A model generated the notes under the pieces. The model was not told the DNA's origin. It ran no database searches and saw nothing but the letters and a program-made list of their open reading frames with translations. A DNA stretch of 8,370 nucleotides, from contig CALMBI010000200.1 in the NCBI GenBank assembly GCA_937860115.1, forward strand, positions 1 to 8,370, in the 5' to 3' direction. Both the position numbers and the translations under genes were made by a program. This DNA is from an uncultured Arcobacter sp. Its GTDB lineage: Bacteria > Campylobacterota > Campylobacteria > Campylobacterales > Arcobacteraceae. Positions 1 through 7,059 of this stretch are shown piece by piece (position 1 is the stretch's first letter; every line of letters starts with the position of its first letter).

Positions 1-18
1 GTCCTGCTGTTTAAGGAC
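1..18. repeat. Small inverted repeat at left edge
   Basis: The arms GTCCT (1-5) and AGGAC (14-18) are perfect reverse complements around an 8-nt loop. The stem is only 5 bp and no T-run follows in either direction, so it does not look like an intrinsic terminator. It lies just downstream, on the minus strand, of a TATAAT box. It may therefore be near the 5' end of a transcript leaving the window to the left, or it may be chance. The window edge prevents judging whether the stem extends further. Confidence 0.25.
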
Positions 19-22
19 GGGA

Positions 23-28
23 ATTATA
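23..28 (-). promoter_or_regulatory. Possible -10 box of a leftward promoter
   Basis: A perfect TATAAT reads on the minus strand, within the palindrome ATTATAAT (23-30), so a plus-strand reading is equally possible by sequence alone. I favour leftward because a plus-strand promoter would fire antisense into folC. There is no clear -35 hexamer, which is normal for housekeeping promoters in Campylobacterota. Two TTAAGC copies (minus strand; 39-44 and 50-55) lie upstream, 11 bp apart. If real, it would start the transcript of a gene left of the window. No gene can be seen in 1-62. Confidence 0.3.
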
Positions 29-62
29 ATGGGATAATGCTTAAATAACGCTTAAGATTATA

Positions 63-1193
63 TTATTTTGTTGAAAATTTTGAAATAAATTCTTCAACTA
101 CTTTAAATGAACCAAATACTAGGTGTTCTTCCTCATTATTTAATTGATCAAAATTAAATAATTCTCCATTTAAAGAGAGTTTTTTTATAGTATTTAATAA
201 TTTGTCAATATCAACTATACGCTCATCCTCTATTTTTATTACAAAAACTTTTTTTATTATTGGTTTCAATATAGTTAAAATCGCTTCATAATCTTTATCT
301 TTATAACTATTATATATAAGATTTATTTTTTTATTTTTAAATTCTTCAAGCAATGCATGGGCCGCCAATGGATTGTGACCAACATCTATAGTAATATTAG
401 ATGATATTTTTTGACATCTTCCTTCTAAAATTTCCAGTTTTAAATCGTTACTATATAAATTAAGATATTTCATAACACTAAGTGCTAAAGTAGCATTACT
501 AATTATATATTGAGGTAACTTATTAGAAAATGTAAAGTCTAAATCATTACAAAAAGGGATCTCTTCTTTATCTTTCAAAACTGTTTGCGTTAGATCAATC
601 ACTTCTGAATCGAATTTCTCACCAAATATATATCTTTGATCACAACTTCTTAATTTTGTAGATGCAATTTCAACTAATGTATCACCTAAAAAATCTTTAT
701 GATCTATCCCTATTGATGGAACCACTGTGATATTATTAGTGACTACATTTGTAGCATCAAATTCTCCACCAAGACCTGCTTCTAATACTATATAATCAAA
801 ATTTGAACTTAAATAAAGGGCGATTAGTGTGGTATATTCGAAATATGTTAATTTTTCTAATAGGTCAATTGGAAGAATTTCTAAAAGATTTATATGTGCT
901 TTTTGAAGTTCATCATCTGTTACATTAGAACCATTGATCCAAATTCGCTCATTAAATTTTAGAATATGAGGTGATGTATAATGGAGAACTGATTTCTTTT
1001 GTTGATGTAAGAAACTAGCAAGAAATCTTCCCGTTGTCCCTTTGCCATTTGTACCAACGATATGAATAACATAAGGAAGTTTTATATATTTTGAAAGTTG
1101 TTTCCACGATTTTTGAATTGTATCGTATTCAATTTTTGTATAAAAAAGTGTTTTTTTATTTAGAAAATCTAAAAAATTATCACTTACTAACAT
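63..1193 (-). CDS. folC: Bifunctional folylpolyglutamate synthase / dihydrofolate synthase
   Basis: FolC is a cytosolic Mur-ligase-type enzyme. It joins glutamate to dihydropteroate to make dihydrofolate, and adds further glutamates to folates, using ATP. Residue numbers here count from a TTG at 1202. The ATP loop GTNGKGT is at 50-56, TSPH at 76-79, an EAGLGG-x-FDATN block at 141-152, a GIDH...LG block at 165-173 with the lysine of the IASTK stretch at 183, and the C-terminal-domain signature DVGHNP at 273-278. GSFKVVEEF near the end matches the usual family ending. At about 376 residues it is shorter than E. coli FolC (422, from memory). I start at ATG 1193 rather than the in-frame TTG at 1202. 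Neither has a clear Shine-Dalgarno, and the ATG gives an N-terminus of usual length. It overlaps the end of lptE by 14 nt, which suggests translational coupling. It is the last gene of the train, and no convincing terminator follows. Confidence 0.95.
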   Translation of the reverse strand: MLVSDNFLDFLNKKTLFYTKIEYDTIQKSWKQLSKYIKLPYVIHIVGTNGKGTTGRFLASFLHQQKKSVLHYTSPHILKFNERIWINGSNVTDDELQKAHINLLEILPIDLLEKLTYFEYTTLIALYLSSNFDYIVLEAGLGGEFDATNVVTNNITVVPSIGIDHKDFLGDTLVEIASTKLRSCDQRYIFGEKFDSEVIDLTQTVLKDKEEIPFCNDLDFTFSNKLPQYIISNATLALSVMKYLNLYSNDLKLEILEGRCQKISSNITIDVGHNPLAAHALLEEFKNKKINLIYNSYKDKDYEAILTILKPIIKKVFVIKIEDERIVDIDKLLNTIKKLSLNGELFNFDQLNNEEEHLVFGSFKVVEEFISKFSTK

Positions 1194-1722
1194 TTTGATC
1201 AATATTATTAACTTTATATGTCTGGATAGCTATTTTAGAAAAAACATCTGCAAGTGCTTTATTGATTGCAAGTTTAATCGCTTCTTCTCTTTTAGATTGT
1301 GTAATGACTGAATCAGTCGAAATAATAAAGTCATAATAATTAGAAACTGTAAAACTTCTTGTTTGTTTATCTTTACCTGTATAAGAAATAAAAACTGTAA
1401 CATTTTCTCTATAAATTTTCGTATATCCACTAAGATCACTATCCATTGCAACTTCAGATACATTTTGAAGCTCACCATAAATGATAGTATCGGCGAACGA
1501 TCTTTCATGTACTATCTTGGCATTAAGTTTACTTGAAATCATATTAATAAGGGAATCTTTAATAAGTATACTATTTGTAAGATTTAGAATATCGATCTTG
1601 ACATCAATAAATATTTTTTCACCCATTGTTTGTTTTGCGATATTAGCAGTTGGTTTATATCCACAACCAGCTACAACAAACAACAAAAACAAACCAAATA
1701 GTAATGAAAAAATATTTTTCAA
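1180..1722 (-). CDS. lptE: LptE-like LPS-assembly lipoprotein
   Basis: LptE is an outer-membrane lipoprotein that plugs the LptD barrel and helps deliver lipopolysaccharide to the cell surface. The 180-residue product starts with a classic lipoprotein signal: MKN, a hydrophobic stretch at 4-18, then lipobox VAGC with the acylated cysteine at position 20. Residue +2 is Gly, not Asp, consistent with sorting to the outer membrane. The CGYKP just after cleavage is the usual start of mature LptE-type proteins. The rest is a soluble, strand-rich domain with a GELQNVSEVAMDSDLSGY stretch typical of the family. The start is TTG at 1722, because no ATG precedes the signal peptide; it lies 2 nt after the leuS stop. 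The stop is TGA inside folC. Assignment rests on lipobox, size, post-cysteine motif and the conserved place between leuS and folC. LptE diverges quickly, so the family call is less certain than its neighbours'. Confidence 0.82.
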   Translation of the reverse strand: MKNIFSLLFGLFLLFVVAGCGYKPTANIAKQTMGEKIFIDVKIDILNLTNSILIKDSLINMISSKLNAKIVHERSFADTIIYGELQNVSEVAMDSDLSGYTKIYRENVTVFISYTGKDKQTRSFTVSNYYDFIISTDSVITQSKREEAIKLAINKALADVFSKIAIQTYKVNNIDQNVSK

Positions 1723-1724
1723 AA

Positions 1725-4196
1725 TTACCCTTTAATTACAATATTTACTAATTTATTTGGAACAACAATCTCTTTGATTATCTCTTTTCCATCTATCCAT
1801 TTTTTTGCTAGATCACTTTCTTTAACAATTGATAGTATCTCTTCATTTGAAAGATTTGGAGTCATCTCAATATCGCCTCGTTTTTTACCATTAATTGTAA
1901 TAGCATATGAGATAGAGTCAAGTTCAAAAACCTCTTGCTTGATTTCAATTGTTTTAGAAAAATTCGCTCTTCCAAAAAGTCTATCTGCAATCTCCCAACA
2001 AGCATGAGGGATGATTGGTTCTAGAATATTTGTTAAAATATAGTAACCTTCAAGTAAAACATCTTTATTTGATTGTACATTTAAAGCATTCAATGCTTCC
2101 ATAGAAGAAGCTATCAAAGTATTAAATGCAAAAGTTTTATTCATAACTTCATGAGCTTTTTGTAATGCTTCATATACTTTTCTTCTTGCAAGTTTTTCTT
2201 CACTATTTAAACTACTATGATTGATATTATTTAGATCAAATGCCGTCCCATCAAGCTCACCACTTCTTTCAAAAAATCTTCGTATAAACTTATAAGCACC
2301 CTCAACAGCACTATCATTCCACTCTAATTCTTTTGTAGGAGGTGCTGCAAAAAGGATAAAAAGCCTTGCAGTGTCTGCTCCATATTTACTTAAAATAAGA
2401 TCAGGATCAACCACATTTCCTTTAGATTTTGACATTTTTGCCCCATCTTTTAAAACCATCCCTTGTGTTAAAAGATTTGCAAATGGCTCATTAGCATTTG
2501 TATATCCAAGTTCATTTAACGCTTTAGTAAAAAATCTCGCATACAAAAGATGTAAAATAGCATGTTCAATCCCACCAATATACTGATCTACATCCATCCA
2601 ATAATTACTATCACTTTTATCAATTCCACAAGTTTCCCATTTTTTAGGATTTGTAGCATATCTTAAATGATACCAAGATGACTGCACAAATGTATCAAGG
2701 GTATCTGTTTCTCTTAGAGCATCTTTTCCACATTTTGGACAAATGCAATGTTTCCAAGTCGGATGATTATCAAGTGGGTTCCCCTCACCCGTTATCTCAA
2801 CATCAGAAGGAAGTGCTACTGGGAGATTTTCTAATTTTTCAGGAACAAGTCCACAATCTTCACAATGGATAAACGGAATTGGAGCACCCCAATATCTTTG
2901 ACGACTTACACCCCAATCTCTTAGTTTAAAGTTAATTTTTTTATTTCCAAGTCCCTTTGCTTCAAAAAATTTTATAATCTCATCTTTTGCTTTACCATTT
3001 GGCATATCGGTAAATGTTCCACTATCAACTAAAATACCATCTTCAACGAAGGCTTCTTCTAAATTGATAATTCCATCTTTTGTATCGATAACTATTTTGA
3101 TATCAAGGTCGTATTTTTTTGCAAATTCAAAATCTCTTGCATCATGAGCTGGAACAGCCATAACTGCCCCACTTCCATAACTTGCAAGGACAAAATTAGC
3201 AACCCAAACAGGTACTTCTTCACCTGTTAATGGATGAATAACTGTAATTTCAAGGTCGAGTCCAGCTTTCTCTTCAGTTGCTCTATCTCTTTCTGTTAAT
3301 TTTTGCATCGCTTCAATTTGAGCAATCTTTTCATCACTAAGTAATCTATTTTTGATTAGATATTTTACTATCTCATGTTCAGGAGCAAGTGCTGAATATG
3401 TTACTCCATAAATAGTATCTGGTCTTGTTGTAAACACTTTATATTTTTCAAAATTTCCACCAAGTTTCTCTTTTGAAGAGGCACTTAATTCAAATTCAAA
3501 CTCTAAACCTGTACTTTTCCCTATCCAATTTCTTTGCATTGTAAGAACTTGTGATGGCCATTTCCCCTCTAAACTATCAAGGTCATTTAGAAGTTTATCT
3601 GCATATTGTGTGATACCTACATAATACCCTTGCATCTCTTTTTGGATAACTTCATTATCACATCTCCAACAACACCCCTCTTCTACTTGCTCATTAGCCA
3701 AAACCGTATGACAATCTTCACACCAGTTTACCATTGTAGATTTTCGATACATAAGTCCAGACTCATACATCTTAATAATAAATTCTTGTTCCCATTTTGT
3801 ATAGAGTTCATCGCTTGTAGCAAATTCTCTTGTTTTTGAAAAACTAAGCCCTAAATGATTTAATTCATCTCTCATATAGTCAATATTTTCATAAGTCCAT
3901 TTTTTTGGATGGAGTTTATGTTTGATTGCTGCATTTTCTGCTGGCATTCCAAAAGAATCCCAACCGATTGGATGGAGCACATTAAATCCATTTTTTCTAA
4001 AATGTCTTGCAAATGCATCCCCTAAACAATAGTTTCTTACATGTCCCATATGGATTCGTCCACTTGGGTATGGGAACATACTTAAAATATATTTTTTTGG
4101 TAACCCACAAGACTCATCTTGTGGCTCATTAGTACCTTTTTCTTGCCAAAATGTTTGCCATTTTGTTTCTATATTTTTTGCTTCATAGCTACTCAT
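1725..4196 (-). CDS. leuS: Leucyl-tRNA synthetase (class Ia)
   Basis: LeuS charges tRNA-Leu with leucine in the cytosol, using ATP, and hydrolyses wrongly charged products. The 823 residues contain the HIGH-type motif HMGH (49-52) after FPYPSGRI, and KMSKS (587-591). A zinc knuckle has Cys159, Cys162, Cys176 and Cys179 around VLANEQ. The CP1 editing domain has TTRPDT (256-261) and GSGAVMAVPAHD (341-352). A second four-cysteine knuckle (445, 448, 486, 489) is followed by the RETDT...SSWY catalytic region and an anticodon-binding helical domain from about 625. The C-terminal tail ends in PNKLVNIVI, as is usual. Only four residues separate GMVL from KMSKS, so the leucine-specific insertion known in E. 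coli is absent, which accounts for much of the shorter length. The ATG at 4196 has AAGGA 10 nt upstream. The 42-nt gap to secF holds no gene and no obvious terminator. Confidence 0.98.
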   Translation of the reverse strand: MSSYEAKNIETKWQTFWQEKGTNEPQDESCGLPKKYILSMFPYPSGRIHMGHVRNYCLGDAFARHFRKNGFNVLHPIGWDSFGMPAENAAIKHKLHPKKWTYENIDYMRDELNHLGLSFSKTREFATSDELYTKWEQEFIIKMYESGLMYRKSTMVNWCEDCHTVLANEQVEEGCCWRCDNEVIQKEMQGYYVGITQYADKLLNDLDSLEGKWPSQVLTMQRNWIGKSTGLEFEFELSASSKEKLGGNFEKYKVFTTRPDTIYGVTYSALAPEHEIVKYLIKNRLLSDEKIAQIEAMQKLTERDRATEEKAGLDLEITVIHPLTGEEVPVWVANFVLASYGSGAVMAVPAHDARDFEFAKKYDLDIKIVIDTKDGIINLEEAFVEDGILVDSGTFTDMPNGKAKDEIIKFFEAKGLGNKKINFKLRDWGVSRQRYWGAPIPFIHCEDCGLVPEKLENLPVALPSDVEITGEGNPLDNHPTWKHCICPKCGKDALRETDTLDTFVQSSWYHLRYATNPKKWETCGIDKSDSNYWMDVDQYIGGIEHAILHLLYARFFTKALNELGYTNANEPFANLLTQGMVLKDGAKMSKSKGNVVDPDLILSKYGADTARLFILFAAPPTKELEWNDSAVEGAYKFIRRFFERSGELDGTAFDLNNINHSSLNSEEKLARRKVYEALQKAHEVMNKTFAFNTLIASSMEALNALNVQSNKDVLLEGYYILTNILEPIIPHACWEIADRLFGRANFSKTIEIKQEVFELDSISYAITINGKKRGDIEMTPNLSNEEILSIVKESDLAKKWIDGKEIIKEIVVPNKLVNIVIKG
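1728..1733 (-). promoter_or_regulatory. Ribosome binding site fixing the lptE TTG start
   Basis: AAAGGG on the minus strand is formed by the last two sense codons of leuS (Lys-Gly). Five nucleotides separate it from the TTG at 1722. This spacing, and the absence of any ATG before the signal peptide, support TTG as the true lptE start and suggest coupling to leuS translation. Confidence 0.55.
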
Positions 4197-4238
4197 AAAA
4201 ATCTTTTCCTTATTTTTTATAAACTGAATTTCTTAAAA

Positions 4239-5210
4239 TTAAACAGTTCCCTGTTCAAATTGAGCTCTAATTCTCTCTTTTTCTTTTTTATCTTTCTCTT
4301 TTTGTGCTGCTTTATTTCTATAATCTTGAACATGAAAACCAAATAATTCTAAATGTGGAGCAGCGATAAAAATAGAAGAGTATGTTCCTACAATAATCCC
4401 TATAAGCAATGCAAAACTAAATCCATAAATAATATCTCCACCAAATAAGAAAAGAGTTAAAACAACAAAAAATGTTGTTAATGAAGTTAGTGTTGTTCTA
4501 CTTAACGTATTTGATATAGATTCATCGATTATTTTTCCTAATTCACTCTCTTTTGAAGCTGTCAGTCCCTCTCTAATTCTATCAAATACAATAATAGTAT
4601 CATTAATTGAATACCCTAAAAGCGTTAATAGTGCTGCCAAAATATCAAGATTTACATCTATTTGGAAAAGTACAATAAAACCTATCGTTATAGTAACATC
4701 ATGAATAAGTGCTAGTATTGAAGCAATAGCAAATCTCCATTCAAATCTCATAGATACATAAACAAGAATAACTATCAATGCTAAACTAAGTGCCATTAAA
4801 CCTTTTTCTCTTAAAGCATCCCCTACTTTTGGACCAACCATATCTACTCTTCTTACTTCAAATTTACCAGTAGATTTGAGAGTTTCACTCATCACATCTC
4901 CAACGTCTTTTGTAATAGATGTTGAAGCAGTTGGGATCTTAATCACAACCTCATTATCACTTCCAAAGTTGGTTACAGTTACCTTTTGGAACATAACTTC
5001 TTTGGCCAAAGTATTTCTAATCTCTTCAAGTGGTGCTTTTTGCTCATATTTTACTTGCACAAGTGTTCCACCTGTAAAATCGATTCCAAAATTGAGCCCT
5101 TTTGTAAAAATGAGTATCAACGAAGCAATAAATAAAATTGCTGACAATCCCATAAATGGGTACTTTTTACTCATAAAAGGATAAACTTTACTACTACTAA
5201 ATACTTCCAT
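4239..5210 (-). CDS. secF: Protein translocase subunit SecF
   Basis: SecF pairs with SecD in the inner membrane. Together they use the proton gradient to pull exported proteins out of the SecYEG channel and keep translocation going forward. The 323-residue product has the RND-type plan: a first membrane helix (about 20-36), the signature LNFGIDFTGG (39-48) opening a periplasmic domain (to about 135), then five helices at roughly 138-154, 160-182, 187-209, 240-256 and 260-283. Conserved blocks are VGPKVGDAL (125-133), LLGYSINDTIIVFDRIRE (197-214) and SRTTLTSLTT (237-246). The cytoplasmic tail after 295 is unusually rich in Lys and Glu. ATG 5210 lies 1 nt after the secD stop, and a purine-rich GGGGTG formed by the last secD codons (5218-5223) can serve as its ribosome binding site. 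Length is close to that of other SecF proteins. Confidence 0.98.
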   Translation of the reverse strand: MEVFSSSKVYPFMSKKYPFMGLSAILFIASLILIFTKGLNFGIDFTGGTLVQVKYEQKAPLEEIRNTLAKEVMFQKVTVTNFGSDNEVVIKIPTASTSITKDVGDVMSETLKSTGKFEVRRVDMVGPKVGDALREKGLMALSLALIVILVYVSMRFEWRFAIASILALIHDVTITIGFIVLFQIDVNLDILAALLTLLGYSINDTIIVFDRIREGLTASKESELGKIIDESISNTLSRTTLTSLTTFFVVLTLFLFGGDIIYGFSFALLIGIIVGTYSSIFIAAPHLELFGFHVQDYRNKAAQKEKDKKEKERIRAQFEQGTV

Positions 5211-5211
5211 A

Positions 5212-6783
5212 TTAGTTCACCCCAAACCATTTCTTTTTATTATTTTCAATCGCAATTTTTCTCATCATCGCATTATAAATACCATGTGTTCCTAAAATTG
5301 CTGTTATCATTGACGCTAAGATACCAATACTAATAGTTACAGCAAACCCTTTGATAGGACCCGTTCCATAAGCATATAAAATAACTGCAACCAAAAGCGT
5401 AGTGATATTTGAATCCAAAATTGCACTCATAGCATTTTTGTAGCCATTTTCTATCGCTTTTGGAATAGTCATACCTTGTGCTATTAAATCTCGTATTCGC
5501 TCATTGATAATAACATTTGCATCAACTGCCATACCAACAGTAAGAACTATCCCAGCCATCCCAGGTAGTGTTAAAGTTGCACCAAACATAGCCATTACGG
5601 CAATAATAATAAAAATATTCACCACAAGTGCTATATTTGCAATAATTCCAGCGACTCTATAGTAGACAACCATAAAGAAAACAACCGCCACAAAGCCAGA
5701 AATTAAAGCAATCAAAGATGCTTCAATAGATTCAGCCCCTAAACTTGGTCCTACACTTCTTTTTTCCAATACAATAACAGGGGCAGGAAGCGCTCCACTT
5801 CTTAGAGCAATAGCTACATTTCCAGCTTCATCAACACTAAATCCACCGCTAATTTGTCCACTTCCTCCACCGATTCGTTCACGAATAACAGGAGCTGAAA
5901 ACACTTTTCCATCAAGTACAACAGCAAGTCTTGTACCAACATTTTTCCCTGTATAATCCCCAAAAACTTTTCCGCCAAATGCGTTAAGTGTAAAATTAAT
6001 CACAGGTGAACCACCTTGAGAATCAAAGGCAACTCTTGCATCTGCTACATCTGTTCCTGTTAAAATAGGAATTTGTTTTACAACATATTTTTGATTTGGA
6101 TTTGCTACATCACTTAATATAAGATGTCCCGTTGCTTTAGCATCCTCTTCACTTAATGTAAGTGCTTGATCTTGATACTTTTCATCAACTGACATAAGTT
6201 CAAGATTAGCAGGTTTTGCAATAAGTTCTCTTGCTCTTTTTTCATCTGCTTCTGTTTTAATACCAGGAAGTTCTACAACTATGTCAGTCGTTCCTTGTCT
6301 TGTAACACTTGGCTCTGCAAGTCCAAACTGATCAAGTCTATTTCGAATCGTTTCGACTGCTTGTTTTACCGCAAGATCTTTTGTGATATCTTTTTCAAGT
6401 GGAGTGAGAGCGATTTGATATTCTAAAGAATCTCTTTTTGTTATCTCTAGCCCCTGAATAGTTTCGAGCATTGCATCTATATTTTTTACTTCTGCTTCAT
6501 CAAGGACTATAAAACTAAGTGTATCAGGATTAATTGTCATACCATCGATCAAAATATCATTTTGATCTGCATAGTATTGTACTGCTCCAGCGATAGACTT
6601 AATTTTTGTTTCAATAGCTTTTTCTACTTCTACACCTAGTAGCATATAGATCCCACCTTGAAGGTCAAGTCCTAGTGTAATCTTTTTACCTTCACTGCTT
6701 TGCATAAATGATGGAATTGAAAAAACAATCCCAAATACAGTCACTAATGCAAAGATAACTAATCTATAGTTTAAAAGATTCAA
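5212..6783 (-). CDS. secD: Protein translocase subunit SecD
   Basis: SecD is the larger RND-type partner of SecF in the SecDF-YajC complex of the inner membrane. It drives late, proton-powered steps of Sec export through movements of its big periplasmic domain. The 523 residues show a first membrane helix (about 7-26), the LGLDLQGG motif (37-44), and a long periplasmic part with NRLDQFGLAEPSV (148-160) and VVELPGI (169-175). RSGALPAPV (328-336) and SVGPSLG (343-349) follow, then five helices from about 353 to 505 with GMAVDANVIINERIRD (417-432) and DSNITT (457-462). It is shorter than E. coli SecD (615, from memory). The start is TTG at 6783. The next Met (27) lies beyond the first helix and the only upstream codon is AAA after the yajC stop, so TTG is effectively forced. 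The stop lies 1 nt from the secF start. Confidence 0.98.
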   Translation of the reverse strand: MNLLNYRLVIFALVTVFGIVFSIPSFMQSSEGKKITLGLDLQGGIYMLLGVEVEKAIETKIKSIAGAVQYYADQNDILIDGMTINPDTLSFIVLDEAEVKNIDAMLETIQGLEITKRDSLEYQIALTPLEKDITKDLAVKQAVETIRNRLDQFGLAEPSVTRQGTTDIVVELPGIKTEADEKRARELIAKPANLELMSVDEKYQDQALTLSEEDAKATGHLILSDVANPNQKYVVKQIPILTGTDVADARVAFDSQGGSPVINFTLNAFGGKVFGDYTGKNVGTRLAVVLDGKVFSAPVIRERIGGGSGQISGGFSVDEAGNVAIALRSGALPAPVIVLEKRSVGPSLGAESIEASLIALISGFVAVVFFMVVYYRVAGIIANIALVVNIFIIIAVMAMFGATLTLPGMAGIVLTVGMAVDANVIINERIRDLIAQGMTIPKAIENGYKNAMSAILDSNITTLLVAVILYAYGTGPIKGFAVTISIGILASMITAILGTHGIYNAMMRKIAIENNKKKWFGVN

Positions 6784-6786
6784 TTT

Positions 6787-7059
6787 TTACTCTTCCCATT
6801 TGCTAGCAACAAATGTTTTTACAAGTCTTGATTCTGTACCATCAATATGTTTTACTCTAAAAAATCCATCGTCTACTTTTACGATTTCAACTATTAAGCC
6901 ACCACTTGTTACAATTTTATCCCCTTTAGCTAAAGCCTCAAGCATTGCACTATGCTCTTTTTGTTGCTTTTGTTGTGGGCGGATAATTAAAAAATAAAAT
7001 ATCCCAAATAGTACGATAAGAGGCAATAATGACCCCAATAAACTTCCAGATTGTTCCAT
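6787..7059 (-). CDS. yajC: Sec translocon accessory protein YajC
   Basis: YajC is a small inner-membrane protein that joins SecD and SecF in the auxiliary complex of the Sec translocon; its exact role is not settled. The 90 residues have the family's form: a short N-terminus, one membrane helix (about 8-26), the hallmark FYFLIIRPQQKQQKEH (21-36) at the cytoplasmic edge, and a small soluble domain with GDKIVTSGGLIVEIVKVDD (46-64). ATG 7059 is well supported by AAGGA 6 nt upstream. It is the first gene of the minus-strand train, and a TATAAT box lies about 36 nt upstream. Its start codon overlaps that of lnt on the other strand by 2 nt. It is in the same frame as secD, separated only by its TAA stop and one AAA codon. 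Confidence 0.96.
   Translation of the reverse strand: MEQSGSLLGSLLPLIVLFGIFYFLIIRPQQKQQKEHSAMLEALAKGDKIVTSGGLIVEIVKVDDGFFRVKHIDGTESRLVKTFVASKWEE
6790..6797 (-). promoter_or_regulatory. Weak ribosome binding site for the secD TTG start
   Basis: The minus strand reads GGGAAGAG here, ending with the last sense codon of yajC and lying 6 nt before the TTG at 6783. It is purine-rich but a poor match to AGGAGG. With a stop-AAA-TTG junction, translation of secD probably depends on ribosomes finishing yajC. Confidence 0.35.

Noticed and set aside
40..56. CTTAA/TTAAG inverted repeat as a folC terminator
   Set aside because: The stem is 5 bp and all but one pair are A-T, with no following T-run on the minus strand.
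1230..1735. Two overlapping reading frames (minus 1230-1508 and plus 1481-1735) on lptE
   Set aside because: Both lie within lptE, which has a lipobox and fits the tight junctions on both sides. Their products show no motif or start signal.
1774..3839. Several plus-strand frames of 64-77 codons opposite leuS
   Set aside because: They are antisense shadows of a fully conserved LeuRS coding sequence; no domains or ribosome sites support them.
4216..4221. TATAAA on the minus strand between secF and leuS as a leuS promoter
   Set aside because: A start 7 nt downstream would fall inside the AAGGA site of leuS, leaving no usable leader; better read as A/T-rich spacer.
4119..4346. Plus-strand frame of 75 codons across the leuS/secF gap
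   Set aside because: Its Phe/Leu-rich product is the antisense of the Lys-rich SecF tail and of A-rich spacer DNA, a typical artefact.
4876..6997. Plus-strand frames opposite secF (4876-5184) and yajC (6800-6997)
   Set aside because: Antisense to strongly conserved SecF and YajC; no independent evidence of coding.
7025..7030. AATAAT on the plus strand as the lnt -10 box
   Set aside because: It is one mismatch from TATAAT and well placed, but such matches are common in this AT-rich DNA and nothing else supports it, so the lnt promoter is left unassigned.
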